Below, piece by piece: positions 56,247 to 64,000 of a DNA stretch of 64,000 nucleotides. The position numbers and the translations under genes were made by a program. The notes under the pieces were generated by a model that was given only the letters and a program-made list of their open reading frames with translations, ran no database searches and was not told the DNA's origin. Location: contig PKTN01000004.1 of the NCBI GenBank assembly GCA_002869185.1, forward strand, positions 248,001 to 312,000, in the 5' to 3' direction. This DNA comes from Denitrovibrio sp. GTDB taxonomy: Bacteria > Chrysiogenota > Deferribacteres > Deferribacterales > Geovibrionaceae. How positions within the stretch are numbered: position 1 is the first letter of the stretch; each line of letters starts with the position of its first letter.

Positions 56247-57524
56247 TTATATGTCTACACGCTTTTTAGCGTATTTTATTAATGAATTTAGGTATCTTGA
56301 TTTCAGTGGTTCGATGGCAAGCATCGCCTTGTATGGTGGAGAGTTTTCAAGTGCGTGCATCAGCCTCGCTATCACTTTATGAGTAGTCTTCTCAGGCTCG
56401 TCAAAAATGAGGTTTGCCAGTTTCCCACGCTCAAGTGCCATGGCGATCGTTTTATCTATTGTGTCGTAAGGTGTATAGACTCGCTTCTCTCTCGGTTCCA
56501 TCTCTAGTGAACCAAACTTGCATGACGGTATGCAAACGCCACATCCGATGCATATATCTTCGATACATCTGGCGAGTTTTTTATTATCATCGTTAGTATA
56601 TAGCTCGATTGATTTTACTGGGCATTTGGAAACACATACACCACAACCTTTACAGTTATCCTTAACGCTCATTATCCAGTTTGAGCTAACGATTGCGTTT
56701 TGGATATTAAATGTGTTCATAGCGTCGAGCATTCCGCAACAACATGAACAACAGTTGCATATGTATGAGACTTCATTCTGAACATTGTCGCCAGTCTGAA
56801 CCAGACCAAGCTCTTTGCACTCTTTTAATATTTTTAGCCCTTCTTCGTTACTTATCTCTTTGGCGTGACCATTTCTGACAAGTATCTCTGCTGCATTGTT
56901 CATACTGAGGCATACGTCCATCGGTGCGTCGCAAGCTTTACCTAGGTGGTGAGCCTTATGTCGACATGCGCATGAGGAGACAGCTACCATGCTGGCAGTA
57001 TCGACTATGTGTGTGGCTCGTTCGTAGTCAAGAATCTCTGTGTGTGTATCAGACGGGAGGTGTTCCTCATGTACGAGAGCTCTACCTATCTGTGTACTCT
57101 TTTGAAAGACTGACTTGGCAAAGGAGTCAGAGTCGTGCATATAGCCGTCAAAAAGCTCTGCAAGCTCTTTCATAGGGACATCTTCCCTAGCTCTCATGAA
57201 TGTATATTCGAAAAAACCAATGACAACTGGCGGTAGCATAAAGTACTTTTCGCCTTTTATCTCCATATCAAGGAGTACGCCACGACGAGCCATAGTTGTC
57301 AGTATCTCGTCTAACTCGTCAATAGGCATTTGAAGTTTATCAGCTATGTTAGTCAGTTTGTCGGGGATACTTGGGATTCTACGTGCTATCTGAGCCTCTT
57401 CAGGTGAATAGGTAAGCTCTAGTATCTTTTGGAATGTAGGTGAATCTGGTGCACCTGTAGCCATGCCGTCGAGCTTTTTTTGGAGGAGCTGATAGTTTTT
57501 GTTTGGGTTAGTTATGTGTCCCAT
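56247..57524 (-). CDS. Multi-cluster ferredoxin-like Fe-S protein
   Basis: 425 residues, soluble. N-terminal region (about 1-130) resembles a winged-helix segment (ELDEILTTMARRGVLLDMEI). The centre has clustered cysteines (SSCACRHK, GKACDAPMDVC, and CNCCSCCCG) that could hold one or more clusters. Two classical [4Fe-4S] motifs follow: CKGCGVCVSKCPVKS and CIGCGVCIPSCKFGS. Such proteins occur in anaerobes as electron carriers or Fe-S regulators. Its partner gene is the nitroreductase (eleven-base gap). Confidence 0.82.
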   Translation of the reverse strand: MGHITNPNKNYQLLQKKLDGMATGAPDSPTFQKILELTYSPEEAQIARRIPSIPDKLTNIADKLQMPIDELDEILTTMARRGVLLDMEIKGEKYFMLPPVVIGFFEYTFMRAREDVPMKELAELFDGYMHDSDSFAKSVFQKSTQIGRALVHEEHLPSDTHTEILDYERATHIVDTASMVAVSSCACRHKAHHLGKACDAPMDVCLSMNNAAEILVRNGHAKEISNEEGLKILKECKELGLVQTGDNVQNEVSYICNCCSCCCGMLDAMNTFNIQNAIVSSNWIMSVKDNCKGCGVCVSKCPVKSIELYTNDDNKKLARCIEDICIGCGVCIPSCKFGSLEMEPREKRVYTPYDTIDKTIAMALERGKLANLIFDEPEKTTHKVIARLMHALENSPPYKAMLAIEPLKSRYLNSLIKYAKKRVDI

Positions 57525-57630
57525 GTTTCACCTTATGGAGTTTTATCAAAAATAGATGAAATAGTCTATAAATGCAAGGTGTGAGAGAGGAGGGTGTGAT
57601 ATAGTTTTTGTGCTAAGGATTGAAAAGGGT

Positions 57631-57658
57631 GCCTGACCAGTATTGCTACCAGTCAGGC
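57631..57658 (-). terminator. Hairpin downstream of the TRAP binding protein
   Basis: GCCTGAC (57631-57637) and GTCAGGC (57652-57658) are perfect complements with a 14-base loop. On the minus strand it lies eight bases after the dctP stop and is followed by CACCCTTTTC, so termination is probably partial. Confidence 0.55.
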
Positions 57659-57666
57659 GATTGTGA

Positions 57667-58740
57667 TTATTCCACAAGGTTGTCTTTTACGTATAAGTAT
57701 TCAGACATTTCTGTCCATTTTCTAGCTTTCTGCTGAAATTTTTCCTGAGACTCTAGTATTTCTTTAAAGAGTGGGTTTGCAGCTTTCATTTTTGTAAGAA
57801 GCTCAGCATTTGCTCCCTTCATTGCATCCATTATAGTTTTTGAAAAAGTTTTAACTTTGATATTTGGATTCTCTTTGAGCATAGTTTCCCAAGCATTCGC
57901 ACTGAGAGCGTAGTTCTTAGTGAAGAGATCGTAAGCAGTAGTACGCATTGCTACACGAAGTATCTCTTGATGTGCTTCTGAGAGAGAGTCAAATTTCTTT
58001 TGGTTCATAAGGAACTGCATCTCAGAGCCAGGCTCATGCCATCCAGTATAGTAGTATGGTGCGATTTTGTGAAATCCCATTTTGAAGTCCATACCAGGGC
58101 CTACCCACTCAAGAGCATCAATTGTTCCTCTTTCGAGTGATGTATAAAGCTCGCCAGGTGCGATATTAGTTACATTAAGACCAAGCTTAGCCATGATCTC
58201 GCCTGCGAATCCAGGGATACGCATTTTGAGACCTTTGAAGTCGTCAAGGGTATTAATCTCTTTTCTGAACCATCCACCCATCTGTACGCCAGTGTTTCCA
58301 CCAGGGAAAAAGTACATGTTGTGAGGATTATATGCTTTGTTCGCGAGATCCATTCCGCCACCGTAATAGAACCATGCGTATGTCTCAACTGCTGTAAGTC
58401 CGAAAGGCATAGAGGTGAGAGGGAGGAATGCAGTGTCTTTACCCTTCCAGTAGTATGACGCAGAGTGAGCCATGTCGTACTGTCCAAGCTTTACCATGTC
58501 AAAAACACCAAATGGTGCTTTGTGTTTGTTTGCGTAGTCAACTCTGATTGTGAGAGTACCGCCACTCATCTTTTCGACTGTGTCAGCAAATTCTCTAACT
58601 GCACTTGAGAAAGGCTCAAGTGTTGGACCCCATGTTGTTGCCAGCTTTAGACGAACTTTCTTTTCAGCTGCGTTAGCTGTTACGCCCATGGTTATAGTTA
58701 TTATGAGTGCTAAAACTATGATTTTAAATAAGTTATTCAA
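57667..58740 (-). CDS. TRAP transporter substrate-binding protein (DctP type), orphan
   Basis: 357 residues, signal peptide (ALIITITMGVTANAA). Family markers: LKLATTWGPTLEPFSSAVRE, GTLTIRVDYANKHKAPFGVF, LKMRIPGFAGEIMAKLGLNV and WVGPGMDFKMGFHKIAPYYY. DctP proteins bind carboxylates or other acids for the DctQM permease. Neither DctQ nor DctM is near it: the next upstream gene is divergent and unrelated. It may serve a distant permease. Confidence 0.93.
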   Translation of the reverse strand: MNNLFKIIVLALIITITMGVTANAAEKKVRLKLATTWGPTLEPFSSAVREFADTVEKMSGGTLTIRVDYANKHKAPFGVFDMVKLGQYDMAHSASYYWKGKDTAFLPLTSMPFGLTAVETYAWFYYGGGMDLANKAYNPHNMYFFPGGNTGVQMGGWFRKEINTLDDFKGLKMRIPGFAGEIMAKLGLNVTNIAPGELYTSLERGTIDALEWVGPGMDFKMGFHKIAPYYYTGWHEPGSEMQFLMNQKKFDSLSEAHQEILRVAMRTTAYDLFTKNYALSANAWETMLKENPNIKVKTFSKTIMDAMKGANAELLTKMKAANPLFKEILESQEKFQQKARKWTEMSEYLYVKDNLVE

Positions 58741-59151
58741 AATTTTTTCTCCTAAGATTTTTTAAAAAGCTAATTAACATCAATATTATCTTAAAAAAAA
58801 ACTTTCTTGCAAGCAAATTTGTTAAGTCTGGTTTTTTATTTTGACTAAGAAGGTGAGATTTAAAGCGCATAGTTAATTTTTTGTCGTTTGTGATAATATG
58901 AAAATTTGAATATTAATTGACACGACAATTAAAATATATTTACATTTATTAAACTTGTAAGCTACTATTAAATAAGTTTAAATGTCTCAAACAATAAAGA
59001 TACTTGATGTTTATTTATTATCTATTTATAGACATTGAAAATAAGCGTGCTATAAGAATTGGTAGGGGTAAATGTTTAGTCATAGTTTAATTGTTTAAAT
59101 ATTTACATGTTTGTTTTATTTGAATTTCAGATATTAAGAGGGTTTAGAATT
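58741..59151. other. A+T-rich divergent intergenic region with palindromes
   Basis: No gene of convincing length. It contains two perfect palindromes: TTAATTG-ACACGA-CAATTAA (58913-58932) and TTAAACTT...AAGTTTAA (58949-58981, 17-base spacer). TTGACA at 58917-58922 inside the first could pair with TACATT at 58941-58946 as a weak plus-strand promoter. These elements lie between dctP and the three-gene unit starting at 59152. Confidence 0.5.
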
Positions 59152-60474
59152 ATGATGTATATTAATCGACGAAATTTTGTCAAGCTTTCTCTCACGGCAT
59201 TGGGTGGAACTATACTGACAGGTTGTGGCGGAGTTGGTTTTTCCTCGGCGACACCTACTCCCAACGGTTATCAATTCTACAAGGTGATGACAAGGGGAGA
59301 AACAATTATTGCTGACGGTGAAAGATTCAAGATTGATTTGTTTGGAGGCTCTGTTCACTTAAGTAATAATGGTATCATCACATTTGATGCTGTGGATGAG
59401 AACAAGAGGAAAGGAATATTCCAAATAGGTGTGGATCTTAATAAAAGGACACCTTTAGTTGATTGGAAAAGAGTAGCTTTACTTATTGGTGATGAACTAG
59501 CTGATGAAAGAGTTGTAAGTAGTTATAGAAGTTTTGATGTTGACGAACATGGCAATATCGCTGCTGTTCTAGAGGCAGACATAAGAGCTTCAGAAGATCA
59601 TTATGGAGCTGGGCTTTATGTTGATGTTGACCAAACTGGTTTTGAACCAGTATTAATCGCTGGTCAAACATTCAACTCTGGACAGAGCATGAGCTCTGGG
59701 ATATTCGGAGATGTTTCCTACTCAGATAAAAATGTAATGACATCTGCACACCATGTCGCGACAGACCATTCTAGTAAAAGTGACAGTTTGATGCATATCC
59801 CTGACAGTAATCTAGATGATATGAATATTTTGCTTTCATCTGGAGAGATTGTTACGGAGACAAATCATACCGCATCGTCATTTGGGTTGATCGACCACAA
59901 TTCTAGTGGTGAATACTCTACTGATGTGTTTGTTGCAAACGCAACATTAGCAAGAAGTAGTGAGAGGAATTCACAAGGTAGTGTGAAGATTAAAGGTAAT
60001 GTAAATGTTCCGAAAAATTTACAAACTAGAGCTATTAATGCTGACTCTGTTGTAAGTGATGGCGCAGCTTATGGTACAAGGATAAGTAGCAATGGAGACA
60101 TATGGTCTATTCAGGAGATTAATGACGACATGACCCTTTTTAAGAATGACGTTGTTATTATATCGACTGGTGATGATACAGAGGTTGGTGAGGTACTTAG
60201 TATCAGTCCTGGGGCATTAGGGACTGATGGTACATATTATTTTACAGCGATAGTACAAAACAGTGCTTTTGCTGCAACTACACTGTTTGCCGCAAATGGA
60301 AGTGAAGTCATTCCTATATTGTCTGCTGCAGATATACTTTCAGAGAATGGTGCTCATATTAAGGATATTTTATTTGGTACAACAACAAAGCATGTTGATA
60401 GTGAGAATCGACTAGCCTTCCTTTGTGCGCTTGGAGATAATACGACATCCTTAATAATTGGTATCCCAGTTTAA
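59152..60474 (+). CDS. Tat-exported lipoprotein of unknown function
   Basis: ATG at 59152 (MMYINRRNFVKLSLTALGG) is preferred to one 45 bases upstream. The twin-arginine motif NRRNFVK and a lipobox LTGC together mean Tat export followed by lipid anchoring, about 440 residues. The mature part (ISSNGDIWSIQEIN, DVDEHGNIAAVLEADIR, YGTRISSNGDIWS, repeated beta-like blades) suggests a beta-propeller-like repeat structure. Family unknown. It is followed by two genes of unknown function in the same direction. Confidence 0.7.
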   Translation: MMYINRRNFVKLSLTALGGTILTGCGGVGFSSATPTPNGYQFYKVMTRGETIIADGERFKIDLFGGSVHLSNNGIITFDAVDENKRKGIFQIGVDLNKRTPLVDWKRVALLIGDELADERVVSSYRSFDVDEHGNIAAVLEADIRASEDHYGAGLYVDVDQTGFEPVLIAGQTFNSGQSMSSGIFGDVSYSDKNVMTSAHHVATDHSSKSDSLMHIPDSNLDDMNILLSSGEIVTETNHTASSFGLIDHNSSGEYSTDVFVANATLARSSERNSQGSVKIKGNVNVPKNLQTRAINADSVVSDGAAYGTRISSNGDIWSIQEINDDMTLFKNDVVIISTGDDTEVGEVLSISPGALGTDGTYYFTAIVQNSAFAATTLFAANGSEVIPILSAADILSENGAHIKDILFGTTTKHVDSENRLAFLCALGDNTTSLIIGIPV

Positions 60475-60519
60475 AATGTGAGAAGTGTATAATTTATTTT
60501 TAGATTTAAGGAGAATGCA

Positions 60520-61701
60520 ATGAGTAGCCAATCTATAGATAAAACTTTTGTCGGAACGAGTGAGCCTGTGACGCTTCATTATAGTCAGTCGTACTATGGT
60601 CCAGATGCTCCAAATAATGAGAATACAACATTTAACATATCCAGAGAACTTTTTGATGTGTCGAAGAAGATACATTGCTTAAAAAGCTATGTTCAAGCTT
60701 CTGTTGAGATTACCGCTGGTTTAGCGTTACCTGCATGGACACTAAGTTCCTCTGTAGCTGAAGGGTCGATAGAAAATGATAAAATGACTATTGTTTTAAC
60801 AGAAGATACTGTAATGGGCGGAATGTTGTTTGGAGTTGAGATGAGTGCTCATTTCTTATTTGAGCAGGATCTCTGGGTCCCTTCACATTGGTGGCATAAA
60901 GGCTGGAAACCACATTGGGTTAGTGCGCATTGGCATGATGCGTTCAGTAAGAGTATCGACATTAGTTTTGACCTGATCCCTCTGCTTGTGGATTTTATAT
61001 GGGATCTCAGGGATAAGGTGCCGGGATTTAAAAAAATAGCAATGTTATTTCCAACATCGCTACTTGATCATATGCAAGATACGCAACATGGAATTGCAAG
61101 CTCACATGGCGTTTTTATAGACGCTAGGATACCTGTGAAATGGGACTTGTTATTTATCGCTAGGCAAGTTGCGGAGCTCGGAGCTGATATCTTAAGTGGA
61201 CCTTTTACAGAGATCGTAACTCCTATTGTAACTGTTGGAGAGGCTTTGATCTCTCTTGAAGAAGAGATTGGAGTTCAGATTGGTTTTGGTCCAGAGATAG
61301 ATATTATCTTTCCTGTGAGGCTTAGGATAACTGACCTTGTAGCTGATGATGTTGTATTTGAAACAGTAGCCTTTTCTGGGGATACAATTGTCGGGACAGA
61401 TCCAAATGGAGTATTAGATGTAGATACTACTCCAGTAAAAAGAATCGGTGTTCACTGTAAGCACACCTTAGAATTATTCGAATTAGAACTGATCGTTTGG
61501 TCAAAGTTAACCGCTTTTAAAATTCTGTCTAAAAGCGGGGAGTTAGGTTTTAATCTAGTAGAAGAGCTAGAGAAACATTTAGACTTCGATATTGGGTTAG
61601 ATTCTTTCAACTCATCTTTAACGAACGAGATAGGTAAAGATGGAGTCATAGGTGATTACACATACACCAGACCTGATTCTGTTGAGGTTAATTTTATATA
61701 G
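60520..61701 (+). CDS. Unknown protein with a His/Trp-rich segment
   Basis: 393 residues, AAGGAGA ribosome site. No signal peptide and no family I recognise. Residues 119-139 are unusually rich in Trp and His (WVPSHWWHKGWKPHW ... HWHD), a pattern that could bind metal, haem or carbohydrate. The rest has beta-like segments (VFIDARIPVKWDLLFIARQV, TIVGTDPNGVLDVDTTPVKR). It lies between the Tat lipoprotein gene and the HEAT-repeat gene, whose ATG directly follows its stop. Confidence 0.6.
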   Translation: MSSQSIDKTFVGTSEPVTLHYSQSYYGPDAPNNENTTFNISRELFDVSKKIHCLKSYVQASVEITAGLALPAWTLSSSVAEGSIENDKMTIVLTEDTVMGGMLFGVEMSAHFLFEQDLWVPSHWWHKGWKPHWVSAHWHDAFSKSIDISFDLIPLLVDFIWDLRDKVPGFKKIAMLFPTSLLDHMQDTQHGIASSHGVFIDARIPVKWDLLFIARQVAELGADILSGPFTEIVTPIVTVGEALISLEEEIGVQIGFGPEIDIIFPVRLRITDLVADDVVFETVAFSGDTIVGTDPNGVLDVDTTPVKRIGVHCKHTLELFELELIVWSKLTAFKILSKSGELGFNLVEELEKHLDFDIGLDSFNSSLTNEIGKDGVIGDYTYTRPDSVEVNFI

Positions 61702-62880
61702 ATGAATACAGACAATAATTCTCAAAAAAAACAAGTTAATATCTCCACGGTAGATGGGATGATACATGTACTTCAAACTGCTGATATTGCTACGAGGGTT
61801 GCTGTACTTAGAGCTATAGTTGAAAAGTCTGAAAAAGTAAAAGAGATGGCGACTAAGAGTGGTGTTGATCTATTTGAAAAACTTGTGAATCTATGTGAAA
61901 CAACAAAAGATCATAGTATTAGAAAAGGGTTCGTGTATGTTTTGTTGTATCTCGATAATGGTACATATGCAGAGTTTGCGAAGAATGAGTTTTTAACTAC
62001 GAATGATAGCGATATAACCATTCTAGCCGCACAAAACCTTGCAAAAATCTCATCTGATGAGCGTTTGAGATTGCTGACACCTGTTGTAATGGAACTAGGT
62101 AGCTATACTAAAAGTAGGGCTGCTGCAAATTTAATAGCTCATTGTGATATCTCTGATAATCAACTCGCCATCAGAGTCGCGAGTCTATCGGATCATAAAC
62201 ATAAATTACCAACGTTGGATGAGAGCAGTCTTTCAGATTGGATTGAGGAACTGCAAGGTCCTTGTCAGTATGACACCCAAAAGTTATTGTTGATGAATGA
62301 TAATGAATTACTTTTCAAACTACTTTTATATTGGGACAAGCTACCTGAGAGCATTAAAGTGTGGGCATTTAAAGAGATAATTACTTGTGAATTAGAAGAT
62401 TATGAACCATTTATAAGAGAAGTTATTGCAAAAGACGAGAGTAAAAAGCTTCTTTTAATTGCATTTGACGTCTTACAGAGAATACCCCTTAAAGATGAAA
62501 CTGATGAGCTAATTTCATCGTTCTATATCCATGATGATGATGAGATATGTGCTGCTGCTATCAAGGCTGGTCATATTGAACGAAAATGGTCGTCTTTATA
62601 TGAAGAGGGTATGTCAGAGATGGTATGTATAGCTATAGTTAGTCAAATAAGTAGGTTTAAACAAAAAGAGGAGTGTGCATTTTTAGCATCCTTGCTTTGC
62701 TCTAAGAGTTGGCGGATAAGAGCTACAGTGACGAACGCCTTGGTTAATCTAGCGCCTGATTCTTTAAAGATTCTTCAAGAGTTGCTTAAAGATAGTAATA
62801 TGGATATCAGAGTGTCAGCAGTTAAAGCTATGAAGATGCTCGGCGAATATAATGAAGATTCTAAGAAAGTTATTTTCTGA
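61702..62880 (+). CDS. HEAT-repeat protein
   Basis: 392 residues, soluble, start abutting the previous stop (TAGATG). Recurrent helical pairs of HEAT type are seen, best near the end (WRIRATVTNALVNLAPDSLK, DIRVSAVKAMKMLGEY) and also near 90-130 (DITILAAQNLAKISSDERLR). Such proteins are scaffolds. There is no enzyme motif. As the third gene of a coupled unit it may bind the preceding protein. Confidence 0.75.
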   Translation: MNTDNNSQKKQVNISTVDGMIHVLQTADIATRVAVLRAIVEKSEKVKEMATKSGVDLFEKLVNLCETTKDHSIRKGFVYVLLYLDNGTYAEFAKNEFLTTNDSDITILAAQNLAKISSDERLRLLTPVVMELGSYTKSRAAANLIAHCDISDNQLAIRVASLSDHKHKLPTLDESSLSDWIEELQGPCQYDTQKLLLMNDNELLFKLLLYWDKLPESIKVWAFKEIITCELEDYEPFIREVIAKDESKKLLLIAFDVLQRIPLKDETDELISSFYIHDDDEICAAAIKAGHIERKWSSLYEEGMSEMVCIAIVSQISRFKQKEECAFLASLLCSKSWRIRATVTNALVNLAPDSLKILQELLKDSNMDIRVSAVKAMKMLGEYNEDSKKVIF

Positions 62881-62915
62881 CTTAGATACAAACCTGTTTC
62901 ATACATAATATAAAT

Positions 62916-62950
62916 AAAAAAGCCGACACACTTATGTATGTCGGCTTTTT
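62916..62950. terminator. Bidirectional intrinsic terminator
   Basis: AAAAAGCCGACA (62917-62928) and TGTCGGCTTTTT (62939-62950) form a 12-base-pair stem with a 10-base loop, with A/T runs on both sides. It separates the HEAT-repeat gene (+) from the tRNA gene (-). Confidence 0.9.
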
Positions 62951-62956
62951 CTATAA

Positions 62957-63030
62957 CGCGCCTGTAGGGATTCGAACCCCAAACCTTTTGATTCGTAGTC
63001 AAATGCTCTATCCAGTTGAGCTACAAGCGC
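62957..63030 (-). tRNA. tRNA-Arg (anticodon ACG)
   Basis: Minus-strand 74-base cloverleaf. The acceptor stem GCGCTTG pairs with CAGGCGC (two wobbles), discriminator G; D-arm GCTCAACTGGATAGAGC; anticodon arm with loop CTACGAA, so anticodon ACG (inosine at the first position reads CGU/CGC/CGA); T-arm with GGTTCGAATCC. The CCA end is not encoded. It stands alone with a terminator immediately downstream. Confidence 0.97.
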
Positions 63031-63218
63031 AGGTTGGATGGATTTTATATAGGATTTGCTGAACTTTGTCAATCAATAAACATGGGAAAGCTATAAAAAC
63101 TTAATTAATCCATGGATGTGTAGGTATCATTGCAATTGGTTTGTTGAATTTAAATAATAATTTATGTATATTACTTTTTCCCTTTACATGATTGTAATTC
63201 AGACTTAAAGTTGGTGTT

Positions 63219-63581
63219 ATGAGTAAACTAAATGACCTAAACCTTTTGTATGTAGAAGATGAGAAATTTACAAGAATGCTTGTTAAAAAGCTTCTTGAAA
63301 AAGAAGGTATAAATGTCCATGAAGCTGCTAATGGGATTTTAGGACTAAAAAAATACTATGATGTAGCGCCAGAGATAATTATTACTGATCTTGCTATGCC
63401 AGAAATGGATGGGTTCGAAATGGTTAGCAAGATAAGAGAAAAGAATAAAAATGTTCCTATCATTATTACAACCGCCTACCGTGAAGAAGCAGAGAGAATA
63501 TGCTCGATGGTTACTGCTTGTATCTTTAAACCTATTATTAAAGATGACCTAGTTAACGCAATTAAAGAAATTCTTAATTAA
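63219..63581 (+). CDS. Single-domain response regulator (CheY-like)
   Basis: 120 residues, receiver domain only: YVEDEKFTR at the front, phospho-Asp in IIITDLAMPEMDG, TTAY switch and KP in CIFKPIIK. No output domain. It stands alone, so it may be a phosphate sink or a CheY paralogue for one of the orphan kinases; partner unknown. Confidence 0.92.
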   Translation: MSKLNDLNLLYVEDEKFTRMLVKKLLEKEGINVHEAANGILGLKKYYDVAPEIIITDLAMPEMDGFEMVSKIREKNKNVPIIITTAYREEAERICSMVTACIFKPIIKDDLVNAIKEILN

Positions 63582-63686
63582 GTTATTGGTAATTTTACCT
63601 TTCCTTTTTTGCCGTATCGCCTTGATATCTTACTGAAATGAGTTAGATTTAATAGTATAATAAACAAAGTACTCATTAGGTGATTT

Positions 63687-64000
63687 ATGGCTATGTATTA
63701 CAGGCTATTTACTCTTAGCTTAATCTTACTACTGACTCCTGATCTAGCTTTTTCTACGGGATACAATCTTTCAAAACTTAAACATAAATACTTTAAAAGT
63801 TTATTTCCACCTGTGAACCATTTAACGCCGTCTCCAGCAGACTATACCTTTGTCGGTGAGTGGATAAGGCGTAAAGGTAAGAGCGCATCCGACTATAATA
63901 TTAAAGTAAAGACAATAGTTTATAAAAAAACGTCCCATCATCTTGTGTATATTAAATTTAAAAGACATGGCAAACCATTTTGCTGGTGGTTTAGTAAAGC
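63687..64000 (+). CDS. Exported protein, partial (runs off the right edge)
   Basis: Read by hand: ATG at 63687 after AGGTGA gives a signal peptide (YRLFTLSLILLLTPDLAFS) and then at least 80 residues (YTFVGEWIRRKGKSASDYNI, TSHHLVYIKFKRHGKPFCWW). Family unknown. The coding frame is open to base 64000. A second ATG two codons later is also possible. Confidence 0.6.
   Translation, partial: MAMYYRLFTLSLILLLTPDLAFSTGYNLSKLKHKYFKSLFPPVNHLTPSPADYTFVGEWIRRKGKSASDYNIKVKTIVYKKTSHHLVYIKFKRHGKPFCWWFSK

Noticed and set aside
1..64000. CRISPR arrays, insertion sequences, rRNA genes or phage
   Set aside because: No regularly spaced repeats, transposase motifs, rRNA-like stretches or phage genes were recognised.

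Overview
The window is an A+T-rich bacterial chromosome segment, densely coded on both strands, with no phage, transposase or CRISPR content. Na+-translocating NADH:quinone reductase, aconitase A, a YgbA-type nitrosative-stress gene, many cyclic-di-GMP and 'HQW-QP' type histidine kinase genes and an orphan TRAP binding protein suggest a free-living, respiring, motile, metabolically anaerobic Gram-negative. A Deferribacterota-like organism (Denitrovibrio/Geovibrio type) is my best guess; this is inference from gene style and was not tested.

Layout. 1-8.1 kb: start of a CBS-type Mn pyrophosphatase, an EAL-CBS-GGDEF protein, an SRPBCC protein, aconitase, a dCache histidine kinase and a thioredoxin-type arsenate reductase. 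8.1-11.4 kb: four tightly coupled genes (soluble DUF1858/periplasmic-binding-fold protein, HypB/CobW-like GTPase, soluble ABC ATPase, YgbA) behind an FNR/HcpR-type site placed at -41.5. This is the best candidate for an undescribed system. 11.5-13.5 kb: EAL protein and DMT transporter. 13.5-19.8 kb: nqrABCDEF, nqrM and a small membrane gene. 19.8-31.4 kb: PAS kinase, DUF5610 protein, small genes, an odd zinc-type alcohol dehydrogenase, a GGDEF/EAL protein with no canonical start codon, another kinase, and a partner-switching pair (STAS and REC-PP2C-HATPase), then rsmE with an in-frame stop. 31.4-37.4 kb: RMD1-family protein, acyl-ACP thioesterase/SDR/RarD genes, another SDR, upp-uraA. 37.6-43.2 kb: chemoreceptor, threonine aldolase with an unusual leader, and a polar amino acid ABC importer. 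43.3-50.9 kb: REC plus exported protein, two-part LysO exporter, and a purine-type BMP ABC importer with xpt. 50.9-55.7 kb: a Mn/Zn/Fe ABC importer with a DtxR-fused permease, divergent from a Fur-family regulator. 55.7-64 kb: nitroreductase, Fe-S protein, orphan TRAP binding protein, an unknown three-gene unit (Tat lipoprotein, His/Trp-rich protein, HEAT-repeat protein), tRNA-Arg(ACG), a CheY-like protein and the start of an exported protein.

A cross-cutting oddity: three otherwise conserved genes (rsmE, the BMP-importer permease, the metal-importer ATPase) each carry one in-frame stop (TGA, TAA, TAG), and the 24.0-26.7 kb GGDEF/EAL gene has ATT where its start should be. All four can be explained by single G-to-T changes on the coding strand (GGA, GAA, GAG, ATG), so they may be related sequence errors or a mutational signature rather than independent pseudogenes.
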